Part shown: positions 34,364 to 42,861 of the stretch, one piece after another | Numbering within the stretch: position 1 is the first letter of the stretch | How the letters are laid out: every line of letters starts with the position of its first letter | DNA from: Corallococcus sp. NCRR | GTDB lineage: Bacteria; Myxococcota; Myxococcia; Myxococcales; Myxococcaceae | Reading direction: 5' to 3' | DNA: 64,000 bases | Assembly (NCBI RefSeq): GCF_026965535.1 | Contig: NZ_CP114039.1 | Location: 1,550,001 to 1,614,000 of the forward strand | Translations under genes and position numbers: made by a program | The notes under the pieces: model-generated | Told to the model about the DNA's origin: nothing | Seen by the model: the letters and a program-made list of their open reading frames with translations, nothing else | Database searches by the model: none

Positions 34364-34662
34364 TGCGCCAGCCTCCGCAGCAGCTCACTCCACTTGCGCA
34401 GGGCGTGCGCGTCACGGACCTCGGCGGGAGGGACCGGCACGTCCACACCCTGCTCGCGGATCCAGATGAGCCGGGGGTTGGGTCCTCTGACGACCATGGC
34501 GGAGACTTCGCGCAGGTGAGCGGCCTGCGCCACCAGTTCCGCCGTGGCAGCCAGCGTGAGAATCCCGCCCTCTCGCGGTGCAAGCTGGATCGTCGGCGTG
34601 TTCGACACGCCAGGATCGATTCCTTCGACAGTGCCGTGAATCACTTCCAGGTGAGGCAGCAT
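34360..34662 (-). CDS. Putative antitoxin partner of Doc-like protein, unrecognised family
   Basis: 100 aa from ATG 34662, with GGGGGA five bases upstream; the open frame continues upstream without a better site. It overlaps the Doc-like gene by four bases, the usual antitoxin-first order. The sequence (MLPHLEVIHGTVEGIDPGVS...) does not show the Phd/YefM or AbrB DNA-binding motif expected beside Doc. Instead it has a beta-rich N-terminal half ('TPTIQLAPREGGILTLAATAEL'), 'VSAMVVRGPNPRLIWIRE' and a helical C-terminus 'ALRKWSELLRRLAQ'. Antitoxin status rests on position only. Confidence 0.55.
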   Translation of the reverse strand: MLPHLEVIHGTVEGIDPGVSNTPTIQLAPREGGILTLAATAELVAQAAHLREVSAMVVRGPNPRLIWIREQGVDVPVPPAEVRDAHALRKWSELLRRLAQ

Positions 34663-34709
34663 CCCGAGTCCCCCGCAAGCATCCGCTGCTCGAACGCCAT
34701 GACATCCTC

Positions 34710-34790
34710 TCATGGCACGACAAGGGCGCGCAGGTGCTTCCATTCTTCATCCAGAGCCGCCTGCACCCCGTCAGGCCCAAGAACGACCAT
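34710..34790 (-). pseudogene. Fossil 3' end of a fourth TPR-family paralog
   Basis: A 26-codon frame ends 'VQAALDEEWKHLRALVVP' then TGA (34712-34710). This matches the C-terminus of paralog 2 ('LQASLDDEWNSLSILVAP') in ten of eighteen positions. The DNA at 34710-34770 aligns with the last bases of the 31353 gene at roughly three positions in four by eye. No upstream coding remainder exists; the next gene starts its stop at 34800. It appears to be the left-over end of another family member, separated from paralog 3 by the toxin-antitoxin pair. Confidence 0.65.
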
Positions 34791-34799
34791 GCGCCCAGC

Positions 34800-35459
34800 C
34801 TACGCCTTCTTCCTCCGAGTCCCAGACCGGGACTTTCGCGTCAACTTCACCTGGTTGCTGCCCGCGGACCACTGCCGGCCTTCGCGCGACTCCCAATCAC
34901 GCACCGCGCGGGCCACGAGCGGAGCCTTGTCCTCCAGATAGTCCAGCGTCACGCGCCGCTGCTCGTACTCCTCCAGCCACTGCCTTCGATACCGGACCAC
35001 GCGCTCATCATGGTCCAGTCCCAACAGACGAAGCGTCTCGGCGGCTCGCTCTCGTAATCGCGGCGGACAGCGCTCCGTGACCTGGAGCTGAAGCGATGGA
35101 AGCAGGAGCGCGAACCACCCGTCCTCGACTTCAAACGGGTCCAACAGGCGAGCCGAGACCAGCGCCTGCTTCCGGCTGTTGAGCCATCCAGCCGAGTACC
35201 GGAAATTGGTCCACTCATAGGCAAGCCGCCGGTCTTCATCGAGGGAGATGAAGTGGTCGACGGTGCCTGGCGCGCCCAGATACATCGCGGTGTAGGCACA
35301 CCGTTCGAAGAAGGCTTCCGCGAGTTGATCATTGCAACGCCGCCAGTATGCGGGCGGACGGCGGAGGGACTTCGGGTTGCCTTGCAGCCACCGGCGCCCG
35401 GGCGCTCTCACCCGTGAATCGAAGTCCTCAGGCTCTCTTCTTGGATCGCACCGGATCAC
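34800..35459 (-). CDS. PtuB-like HNH protein of a Septu-type defence system
   Basis: 219 aa from GTG 35459, chosen for the strong GGGGGAGG five bases upstream; ATG 35474 is the alternative. 'FFERCAYTAMYLGAPGTVDHFISLDEDRRLAYEWTNFRYSAGWLNSRKQ' (51-99) is the PtuB/retron-HNH core with H69, N85 and N94. The zinc-knuckle cysteines are mostly lost: CxxC reads CAYT and the second pair reads SAGW. The C-terminus is basic (KLTRKSRSGTRRKKA). It overlaps the upstream ATPase gene by 32 bases, as expected for a co-translated effector. It would cut DNA or RNA on ATPase release; loss of the zinc site leaves activity uncertain. Confidence 0.68.
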   Translation of the reverse strand: MIRCDPRREPEDFDSRVRAPGRRWLQGNPKSLRRPPAYWRRCNDQLAEAFFERCAYTAMYLGAPGTVDHFISLDEDRRLAYEWTNFRYSAGWLNSRKQALVSARLLDPFEVEDGWFALLLPSLQLQVTERCPPRLRERAAETLRLLGLDHDERVVRYRRQWLEEYEQRRVTLDYLEDKAPLVARAVRDWESREGRQWSAGSNQVKLTRKSRSGTRRKKA

Positions 35460-36720
35460 GGCCGCCTCCCCCATCACGAGCGACGACCCACCGCGGCCAG
35501 AACGGATCCTGCTCCGGGAGCAGACGCCGTAGTTCGGCGTCGATCTCCTTCAGGGTTCCCACGCCCTCGCGCGCCCCTCGCATGTAGGCCTCGGCGGCCT
35601 CCACCGCGCGCTCTGTCTCCAGGGCGCGCGCTTGGGCCAGCCCCATGACAGGAGACGTGAGCCAGTCGTTCGCATCCCCCTGCTTCGCCCAGGGGAGATG
35701 CCGCAGGTTCACCTGTCCCCTCTCGAGCTGGAACAGGAACAAGGCATCCTGCTCCTCATCGAAGAACGGCTCCAGCGAGGCCAGGACCAGGGGGGAGTGG
35801 GTTGTCAGGAAGGTCTGGACGGAGGTCTCGCGCGCGAGGCCGTCGATGACCTGGATGAGCGACCCCACGATGCGGCGCTGCCACAGCGGATGAAGGTGGG
35901 TCTCCACCTCATCCACCAACAGGATGAACCGGGGGTCTCGTGGCTTCCCGAGAAACGCCGAGGCCTGGGTGTGCTCGTGCCACGCCCAGACGATGAGGTA
36001 GGCCAACCCGAGGATGCGCCGCATGCCCGCGGAGGCGTGCACCACCGGGATGGTGCCGTACGGCATGTCGATGGTCGGGTAGTCCTGGACGTCTTCCACG
36101 GCCAGCCGCGTGGGCCTTCCAGGACGGATCGGCTCGTCCTTGGGTGAGAGCTGCTCCAGCGCGCGCTTCAACATCTGGAACGGTGAGTGCGCGGAGCCGT
36201 CGTCCTGAAGCTGCCAGGTCAACCAGTCTCGGACGAGCCCGTTACAGACCGTCTTCCCCTCGTATTTCAGTCCCTCCCACAGGTCCTGGGGAGAGAAGTG
36301 GAAGGCGTCCGGTCTGCGAGGCAGGTCCGGGTCCGAACGGGACGTCTTGTGCCAGTAGTTCCGCGCGGGATCCCACACCGAGAAGCTTCCGTCGACGCGG
36401 GCATAGACAGTGAGGCCCGGCATGCTCGGGCGCCCTTCGGGCCAGGGCCACAGCTGCCGTTCCGGGTCGAAGTGGCTCGTCTTGTTTGACGCACGCTGGG
36501 TCTTGCCCGTCAGCGCCCAATCAATCCGACGCCGCTTCGCCCCTCGATGAGGCCACGCCGGCAACCCGGGCCATGTCCCCGTCAGGCTCCACCACGCCAC
36601 ATCGAGCAAAAAGCTCTTGCCCAACCCGTTGTCGCCCGTCAGGACGTTCAGCCGGGGTGCGAACTCGACGTCCAGGCGAGGCGCGGGGCCAACCCCCTGA
36701 AGGTGAAGCTCTCGGAGCAT
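35428..36720 (-). CDS. PtuA-like ABC-type ATPase of a Septu-type defence system
   Basis: 430 aa from ATG 36720. Walker A 'GDNGLGKS' (29-36), signature-like 'HASAGMRRILGLAYLIVW' (228-245), Walker B 'FILLVDEVETHLHP' (D270/E271) and H-loop 'TTHSP' (H308) define an SMC/ABC-type AAA ATPase of the DUF2813/PtuA kind. In Septu, PtuA senses infection and controls the HNH partner PtuB, which follows directly here. Some other ATPase-HNH pairs (for example retron Ec78 effectors) use the same two proteins; no reverse transcriptase is present. It diverges from the five-gene MoxR operon across 118 bp. Confidence 0.72.
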   Translation of the reverse strand: MLRELHLQGVGPAPRLDVEFAPRLNVLTGDNGLGKSFLLDVAWWSLTGTWPGLPAWPHRGAKRRRIDWALTGKTQRASNKTSHFDPERQLWPWPEGRPSMPGLTVYARVDGSFSVWDPARNYWHKTSRSDPDLPRRPDAFHFSPQDLWEGLKYEGKTVCNGLVRDWLTWQLQDDGSAHSPFQMLKRALEQLSPKDEPIRPGRPTRLAVEDVQDYPTIDMPYGTIPVVHASAGMRRILGLAYLIVWAWHEHTQASAFLGKPRDPRFILLVDEVETHLHPLWQRRIVGSLIQVIDGLARETSVQTFLTTHSPLVLASLEPFFDEEQDALFLFQLERGQVNLRHLPWAKQGDANDWLTSPVMGLAQARALETERAVEAAEAYMRGAREGVGTLKEIDAELRRLLPEQDPFWPRWVVARDGGGGRDPVRSKKRA

Positions 36721-36838
36721 GCGCCGACACTTAGCGCATCCCGTCCGCACCGCCCACTTCTGGAAGCCTGGATGGAGAGGGAACACCCATCCAGCGCACA
36801 CCCGCCCCACCCTCCGACTGCTACACTCCCACGCCTCC

Positions 36839-38383
36839 ATGGCCAACCAGGATTGGGTCTCGCGCCTGCTCACCGGGCGTGCGTCGGCGGACAAGGGCCT
36901 CAGCGTCCACCTCTCCGAGCGCGACGGCGGCAGCCTCCACGACAAGATGCGGCAGGCGTATTGGTGGATCACCAACAACGCCGTCATCTGCCCCTACTAC
37001 GACATCGAGTTCGGCGGCACCGCCGCGCTCAAGAACACCGCCGGGGACGAGGTCCACCTCCCCGAGGACATGAGCTACAGCTCCTTCGTCCTCATCCCGC
37101 TGCTCACCCTCTTCACCTGCCGCCGCGCCCTGCTCGTGGGCGGTCCGGGCCGCGGAAAGACGACCTCCGCCATCCTCATGGCCCTGCTCTCCGGCATGGG
37201 CCGCGAGGACGTGCACCGGGGCATCCAGCGCGGCCACCCGCAGCTGTCCATCGCGGACCTGCTCGGCGCGCCCCTGCCCTCCGACATGCTCAAGGCGGAG
37301 GACCTGTCCGCCGTGAAGGTCAGCTGGCGCAAATGGATTGGCCAGCGCGTGAAGATCATCGACGAGTACAACCGCATCCCCACGAAGACCCAGTCCGCCC
37401 TGCTGTCGCTCCTGGGCGAGGGCTACGCGGAGATGATGGACCAGTACGTCTACACCGGCCGCTCGTCCTGGTTCCTCACCGCCAACGACGACCAGGGCGG
37501 CGGCACGTTCCAGGTCATCGAAGCGCTCAAGGACCGCCTGGACGTCGTCGTGCGCGCCGTGCCCTTCAACTCTGGCTTCGTGGACACGCTGCTCCAGCGC
37601 ATCGAGTCCGACAAGTCCCCGGAGGAGCTGCTCCCCAGGGACATCGTCTTCACCCCCGGCGAGCTGGAGAACGCCTACAACGCCATCCTCGCCGTGGAGG
37701 TGCCCAAGGGCGTGCTGGAGCGCGTGGCCTTCTTCCTGGGCCAATTGGACTTCTGCCGCATGGCGTCCCCGCGCTTCGAGTTCAAGCACAAGGACACGCT
37801 GAAGCTCGCGGGCCAGACCGTGTCCGCCGTGTGCAACGAGCAGTGCCCGTTGGACAAGAAGGTGCACCTCTGCACGCAGACGGAGAACGGCACCAGCGTG
37901 CGCGCGTACCAGACCATCCTCCACTTCGCGAAGGCGCTCGCGTTCTTCCGCGGCCACCGCGTGACGGAGCTGGAGGACTTCCGGCAGATCATCCCCTGGG
38001 TGCTGCACGAGAAGCTCACCCCCAACGCGCGCAGCCCCTTCTTCGAGGTGAAGGGCAACAAGCTGCTGCTCCAGGACCGCGTGGCGTGGATCCGCAACAT
38101 GTTCGACATGGCCATGGCCCGCTACGGCACGCACGCGCCCGTGCGCCAGAAGGTCGCCGCCCTGCGCGCGGAGCTGGACCTGGGCCTGTCCGGCGTGGAC
38201 CTGCGCACCACGGAGAAGCGCCTGTCCGCCGTCACCGTGCTGATGAACGACCTGATGACCCGCCAGGAGCTGTCCGGTCCGGTGTACGAGGACCTCATCC
38301 ACTTGAAGTCCCTCTACAGCCGCTACCGCAACTACGCGACGTGGTTGAAGGAGAACCCGGGCGGTCAGGGGAAGCAGCCATGA
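36839..38383 (+). CDS. MoxR-type AAA+ ATPase, first gene of five-gene operon
   Basis: 514 aa from ATG 36839. Walker A 'GGPGRGKTT' (about 101-109), Walker B/sensor 'VKIIDEYNRIPTKTQSALLSLLGEGYAEM' and 'WFLTANDDQGGG' are typical MoxR features. A roughly 100-residue N-terminal extension and a segment with spaced cysteines ('VSAVCNEQCPLDKKVHLC', about 315-335) are unusual. MoxR ATPases act as chaperones with VWA-domain proteins, and such a protein is encoded two genes on. The stop overlaps the next start by four bases. Confidence 0.85.
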   Translation: MANQDWVSRLLTGRASADKGLSVHLSERDGGSLHDKMRQAYWWITNNAVICPYYDIEFGGTAALKNTAGDEVHLPEDMSYSSFVLIPLLTLFTCRRALLVGGPGRGKTTSAILMALLSGMGREDVHRGIQRGHPQLSIADLLGAPLPSDMLKAEDLSAVKVSWRKWIGQRVKIIDEYNRIPTKTQSALLSLLGEGYAEMMDQYVYTGRSSWFLTANDDQGGGTFQVIEALKDRLDVVVRAVPFNSGFVDTLLQRIESDKSPEELLPRDIVFTPGELENAYNAILAVEVPKGVLERVAFFLGQLDFCRMASPRFEFKHKDTLKLAGQTVSAVCNEQCPLDKKVHLCTQTENGTSVRAYQTILHFAKALAFFRGHRVTELEDFRQIIPWVLHEKLTPNARSPFFEVKGNKLLLQDRVAWIRNMFDMAMARYGTHAPVRQKVAALRAELDLGLSGVDLRTTEKRLSAVTVLMNDLMTRQELSGPVYEDLIHLKSLYSRYRNYATWLKENPGGQGKQP

Positions 38384-39207
38384 GCGAGTTCGTCGACGAG
38401 TTGGAGAAGCAGGCCCGCGGCCGGTTCGTGCGCTGGGATCGCACGCTGTGGGACGAGTTCCTCAAAGGCCCGGGGGTCCGCATGGGCCGGGCGCTGTCGA
38501 GCGGTGACGCCGCGGCGGGAGAGGAGACCCTGCGCACCTACCTGCGCCTGGGCGCCGAGGGCATCGGGCTGGGCTACCTGTATCCGCGGTCCGCCGGCAG
38601 GGAGAACTTCTTCACGCTCGCGTGGACGGACCTGCTGCCGCGCCTGCTCCCGGACCTGCGTCAGGAGGAGCGGGCCGCGGCGCTCGCGCGCATGTGGAAC
38701 CTCGGCGAGAACCTGGAGTCCGCGCCGCCCTGGGTGCAGCGGCTGTTCTGCCGCCTGGGCTCGAACCTGTCCTCGCTGGAGGACCTGGAGGGCCACCTGC
38801 ACGCCATCGCCAACGAGGCGATGGAGCCGCCCACCCAGGCGCTGGGCGACACGTCCACCGCGCAGTGGGTGGACCTGTCCCAGGAGGACGCGCGCTTCAT
38901 GCCCGGGGAGATGCACTTCCTGGCGCCCGCCGTCGTCTGCGTGCACGACCGGCACCGCGCCACCGCCGCGGGCGGACGCGACGCGGCCACGCAGGGCGTG
39001 TGGCTGGTGAAGAAGCCCATCCTGCTGGGGCCCATGGGGTGCAACGCGCGGCTGGAGCCCTCGACGGGCAAGCCCTCCAAGGCGCTCACCTCGCTGGCGC
39101 AGCGCGACCCTCGCGCGGGGGACTGGTACAGCACCCAGCATAACGAGTGGCGCGCGGTGGCCACGATGCACACGTCCCAGTGGCTGGCGGTCATCCTGCC
39201 GGCATGA
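38380..39207 (+). CDS. Unrecognised protein in MoxR/VWA operon
   Basis: 275 aa. I do not recognise a family. The N-terminal half is helical ('DELEKQARGRFVRWDRTLWDEFLKG', 'EERAAALARMWNLGENLESAPPWVQRLFCRLG'). The C-terminal half looks beta-rich ('QGVWLVKKPILLGPMGCNARLEP', 'NEWRAVATMHTSQWLAVILPA'). No signal peptide or membrane segment. Placed between the ATPase and the metallopeptidase/VWA protein with four-base overlaps on both sides, it is probably an adaptor or core subunit of the same complex. Confidence 0.8.
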   Translation: MSEFVDELEKQARGRFVRWDRTLWDEFLKGPGVRMGRALSSGDAAAGEETLRTYLRLGAEGIGLGYLYPRSAGRENFFTLAWTDLLPRLLPDLRQEERAAALARMWNLGENLESAPPWVQRLFCRLGSNLSSLEDLEGHLHAIANEAMEPPTQALGDTSTAQWVDLSQEDARFMPGEMHFLAPAVVCVHDRHRATAAGGRDAATQGVWLVKKPILLGPMGCNARLEPSTGKPSKALTSLAQRDPRAGDWYSTQHNEWRAVATMHTSQWLAVILPA

Positions 39208-40916
39208 GCGCGGGCGCGGCCTTCACCCCGGAGGAGGTGGAGCGGTGCTGGCGCGACGCGCTGGCGCTGTGGGACGTGCACGTGCAGTTGAGCCCGCCCG
39301 AACCGCACCAGCCCTTCCGGCCCGGCGAGGCCGCGCCGGACGAACCGCTCGCGTACATCGACCTGGCGCGCCGGCAGGTGTTCGTCCACTTCGACCTGCT
39401 CGTCCGCATGGGCGCGCGCGACAGCCTCACCGCCGTGCTGGCCCATGAAGTCGGCCACCACGTCCGCTTCCCGCACACGCTGGGGTGGGACGCGGAGTTG
39501 CGCGTGCTGGAGCAGCGCCTCATCCCGGGCCTGGGCCAGTCGCTCACCAACCTGTTCTTCGACCTCCAGGTGAACGAGTTCGTGGGGCGCACCCACGCGG
39601 AGGCGCTGTGCCAGGTGTACCGGGGCTTTCTGCGCACGCCCGACGGACGCAAGAAGAACAAGTCCCAGAAGAAGCAGGACGGCGACACGGGCACGAGCGG
39701 GCCGTCCCCGCTGTTCTGCTTCTACCTGGCCATCTACGAGGAGCTCTGGCGCCGCGAGCCCGGACACCTGGTGCCCGAGGCCCTGCTGCCGAAGCTGGAG
39801 GAGGCCTACCCGGGCTTCCGCGCGCAGGCGCGCCTGTTCGTGCAGACGTTCTACGCGCTGCCCGACCCGCGCCTGCAATTCCTCTACTTCTGCGCCGCGT
39901 TCATCCGCTTCATCGACCTGCCTTCGGAAGTGGGCTTCCGCATCCCGCTCGCGGGCGACCTGGGCGCTCCGGACGAAGGCGACCTGGACGCGGCGGTACA
40001 GGCGGGCGGCCGGTGGCAGGACGCGCTGGACGAGGCCCGCGCGAACGGCTGGCTGGACGACTCGCACGACACGAAGGAGTCGGATCCGCTGGAGACCATC
40101 CGCCGCGCGACCGCGCACCGTCCCGGCGACGATGGCGGCAGGCTGCGGCGGGCGCTGGTGGGCCGGTACTACCGGCGGCTCGTGGACCCGTACATCCTCA
40201 AGCTGCCCGCTTCGCCCTCGAAGCCGGAGCCCTACCTGCGCACGATTCCGGAGGCGTGGGAGTACGGCGACGACCCGACCACCATCGACTGGACGCTCAC
40301 GGTGGTCGCGCAGGGCCACCTGGCCGCCGTGACCCCCCTTCGCCGCGAGTTGGAGGCGGACCTGCCGCCGCCGTCGGACCTGGGCGTGCCCGCGCTGGAA
40401 ATCTACCTGGACACCAGCGGCTCCATGCCCAACCCGCAGCAGGACCTCAACGCGATGACGCTGGCCGCGCAGGTGCTGTCCGCCTCCGCGCTGCGCAAGG
40501 GCGCCACGGTGCGCGGCATCATCTACTCCGCGGACAACCCCATCGTGTCCCCGTGGATGTACGACGAGGAGACGGCGCGCGACTTCTTCCTGCACTACAT
40601 CGGCGGGGGGACGTGGTTCCCGGTGGAGGTGATGGAGCAACTGTCCGAGGAGCGGCCGGACGCGCTGCGCGTCGTCATCTCCGACAGCGACTTCCTCCAC
40701 AACATGCGGCAGGAGGGCGCGCTGCCGCGGTTTGTCCGAGGGATGAACCGGTCGCGCCGGGTGGTGGCCTTCCTCGCGCTGCCAGACGACGCGCCCGCGC
40801 GGCAGGTGCTGGCGCCGGTGCTGGGCAGCCCGCGCTTCCGGCTGGCGACCGTGCAATGGATGTCTGACTTTGGCCGTGCCGCCGCGGCACTGGCCGATGC
40901 CCTGTTGGAGAAATGA
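39204..40916 (+). CDS. DUF2201-like protein: HExxH metallopeptidase domain plus VWA domain
   Basis: 570 aa from ATG 39204. 'AVLAHEVGHHVRFP' gives a zinc HExxH site (H81, E82, H85) in the DUF2201_N-type domain. The C-terminal VWA-like domain carries the MIDAS motif D403-T-S405-G-S407 in 'IYLDTSGSM'. In between are conserved helical parts. DUF2201 proteins are usually encoded beside MoxR ATPases and are thought to be their substrates or partners; proteolysis has not been assumed here beyond the motif. 'KKNKSQKKQDGDTGTSG' (about 150-168) is a charged linker. Confidence 0.85.
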   Translation: MSAGAAFTPEEVERCWRDALALWDVHVQLSPPEPHQPFRPGEAAPDEPLAYIDLARRQVFVHFDLLVRMGARDSLTAVLAHEVGHHVRFPHTLGWDAELRVLEQRLIPGLGQSLTNLFFDLQVNEFVGRTHAEALCQVYRGFLRTPDGRKKNKSQKKQDGDTGTSGPSPLFCFYLAIYEELWRREPGHLVPEALLPKLEEAYPGFRAQARLFVQTFYALPDPRLQFLYFCAAFIRFIDLPSEVGFRIPLAGDLGAPDEGDLDAAVQAGGRWQDALDEARANGWLDDSHDTKESDPLETIRRATAHRPGDDGGRLRRALVGRYYRRLVDPYILKLPASPSKPEPYLRTIPEAWEYGDDPTTIDWTLTVVAQGHLAAVTPLRRELEADLPPPSDLGVPALEIYLDTSGSMPNPQQDLNAMTLAAQVLSASALRKGATVRGIIYSADNPIVSPWMYDEETARDFFLHYIGGGTWFPVEVMEQLSEERPDALRVVISDSDFLHNMRQEGALPRFVRGMNRSRRVVAFLALPDDAPARQVLAPVLGSPRFRLATVQWMSDFGRAAAALADALLEK

Positions 40917-41479
40917 TGGCGGTCTCGATTCCCCACATCCGTGAGCAGCTGGCGGCCATGCCCCTCGTGTCGCCGTATCCGCGCGACCTGGCCGTGGCCG
41001 TCGTCTGCGACACCTTCCGCATGGCCAGCCAGCGCCCCCCGTCACAAGCCGAGTGGGCGAAGCTGGAGCAGCGCCTGAAGAACCCGCTGTTCCAGGAGCA
41101 GGTGGGCATGCTCGCGCACGTGCTGCTGGTGTCCGACCTGCGCAAGAAGACGGTGCTCTACCTCACCGCGGACCGCACCCCGCAGGCGCGGCTCCAGCAG
41201 TTCTTCGAGGAGATCCATCCCCTCACCGCGGAGATGATCCGCTCCAACGTCTTCCGCCAGGAGGAGTTCCTGCGCAAGTGGCTGGCGGCGGTGGGCGCGG
41301 ACGTCGAGGGCGAGACGGAGGCCGAGTCGAAGCGCCGCCTCAAGGACCTGGACTACCGGCAGGCCGTGACGGACCTGCGCAAGGTGGAGGAGGCGCGCAA
41401 GAAGGAGGCGGACCGGCGCCAGGAGATGCTCCAGGAGGCCCAGCGCAAGGAAGCCGAGGCCCGGGGCTGGCGCGAGTGA
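40913..41479 (+). CDS. Unrecognised helical protein in MoxR/VWA operon
   Basis: 188 aa; ATG 40913 overlaps the preceding stop, and a second ATG follows immediately. The N-terminal two thirds is helical ('RDLAVAVVCDTFRMASQRPPSQAEWAKLEQRLKNPLF', 'RLQQFFEEIHPLTAEMIRSNVFRQEEFLRKWLAAVG'). The last 55 residues form a charged coiled coil ('VTDLRKVEEARKKEADRRQEMLQEAQRKEAEARG'). No known family is evident. The coiled coil suggests oligomerisation or docking to the ATPase/VWA partners. Its stop overlaps the start of the adenylate-forming enzyme gene (GTGA). Confidence 0.8.
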   Translation: MMAVSIPHIREQLAAMPLVSPYPRDLAVAVVCDTFRMASQRPPSQAEWAKLEQRLKNPLFQEQVGMLAHVLLVSDLRKKTVLYLTADRTPQARLQQFFEEIHPLTAEMIRSNVFRQEEFLRKWLAAVGADVEGETEAESKRRLKDLDYRQAVTDLRKVEEARKKEADRRQEMLQEAQRKEAEARGWRE

Positions 41480-42774
41480 CGCTCGGGGTCGCGCCCAGGG
41501 CCCGCATCCGCCGCGACAGCCAAACGCAGCGCCCGCACCTGCCGTGGGCGCTGGACGTGGCGGCGGGGCTGGCGCGAGGAGCGGCCACGGTGGACGAAGC
41601 CACCGCCCGCGCGGAGCTGGAGGCGCGCCTGCCCGCCTTGCGTGACGCGCTCCGGGGCTCGCCCTACTACGTGCGCGTGCTGCGCGAGTCGGGCCTGCAC
41701 CCGGGCGACCTGCGCCGGCTGGAGGACCTGCGGCACTTCCCCGCGCTGGACCGCGCCACGCTCGCGCGCCACTGGGAGGACGTGCCCACGCTGCCCGCCG
41801 CGTCCGACGAGTGCGTGGTGGTGAGGAGCTCCGGCACCACCGGCGACCCGGTGAACGTGCTCCGAGACCGGCGCGACTGCCTGCTCATGTGGGCCGTGCT
41901 TCGCTTCTTCACCGGGCGCACGAACACCGTGCCTCCGCCGCGTCCGCGCGTGGTGCTGCTGGACGCGCTGCCGGGCGGGCTGGAGTACTCGGTGCGCCTG
42001 CCGCTGTTCCACGACGGCGCCCTGCACCGCGTCTCCGTGCTGCGCGACGACGCGGTGGCTCGCCTTCAACGGGTGAAGGCCTCCATCGTCTTCTCCGACC
42101 CGGAGGGGCTGCGCTGGCTGCTCGCGCATCCGGAGGTGCCGTCCCCCCGGCTGGTGCTCACCTCCGCGCAGCACCTGCCGCACGCGCTGCGCGACGCGTG
42201 GAGGCAGGAGCGCGGCGTGCCGGTCCTCAACTACTACGCCGCCACGGAGACGGGGCCGCTCGCGTGGGAGTGCATGGAGGACGCGAACCGGGGCCGCTTC
42301 CACGTGCTCACGCCGGACGTCTGGCTGGAGCCGGACGGGGACGAGGTGGTGGTGACGCGGCTGCGCCCCAGCGTGCTGCCGCTCTTGCGCTACCGGCCCG
42401 GGGACACCGGCACCGTGCGGCGCGACGCGTGCGCCTGCGGCTTCCACGGCTGGACGCTGACGGGCTTCGGCGGACGCGGGGCCTGCGCGTTCCACACGCC
42501 TTCGGGCCGCGCGGTGGACGCGTGGTCGCTGGCGTGGGTGTTCAAGCACCACCCGCTGCGCGCGTTCCGGCTGACACAGGTGGGGTTGGAGCGCTTCACG
42601 CTGGAGCTCTCGGGCGCGCCCGCGGACAGCGTGGCGGCGCTGCGCGAGCGGCTCACCGCGGCGCTGCGCAACCTGGGCTGGACGGCGCCGGTGGTGGACG
42701 TGCGTGGGGAGGAGGGGCTGGCGCCGGCCGCCAAGCCGCTCCCCTTCCGTTGCGAGCTGGCGCTTCCTGGATGA
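41476..42774 (+). CDS. Phenylacetate-CoA-ligase-like adenylate-forming enzyme
   Basis: 432 aa from GTG 41476, overlapping the preceding stop. The P-loop of acyl-adenylate enzymes is 'VVRSSGTTGDPVNVLRD' (about 115-130). 'LNYYAATETGPLAWECME' (about 254-271) is the A5 region and 'LRYRPGDTGTV' (about 305-315) the A7 aspartate motif. 'RRDACACGFHGW' resembles the PaaK cysteine segment. It should activate a carboxylate with ATP; CoA as acceptor is likely but not certain. Ending a MoxR/VWA operon with such an enzyme is unusual. Confidence 0.83.
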   Translation: MTLGVAPRARIRRDSQTQRPHLPWALDVAAGLARGAATVDEATARAELEARLPALRDALRGSPYYVRVLRESGLHPGDLRRLEDLRHFPALDRATLARHWEDVPTLPAASDECVVVRSSGTTGDPVNVLRDRRDCLLMWAVLRFFTGRTNTVPPPRPRVVLLDALPGGLEYSVRLPLFHDGALHRVSVLRDDAVARLQRVKASIVFSDPEGLRWLLAHPEVPSPRLVLTSAQHLPHALRDAWRQERGVPVLNYYAATETGPLAWECMEDANRGRFHVLTPDVWLEPDGDEVVVTRLRPSVLPLLRYRPGDTGTVRRDACACGFHGWTLTGFGGRGACAFHTPSGRAVDAWSLAWVFKHHPLRAFRLTQVGLERFTLELSGAPADSVAALRERLTAALRNLGWTAPVVDVRGEEGLAPAAKPLPFRCELALPG

Positions 42775-42861
42775 GCCGGGCCTTCGCCTGGCCGTTTGCC
42801 CTGGATTCCCGCGCCTCGCGTGAAGATTCTCCCAGGGAGGGTGCACCCGCACGGAGGACAC

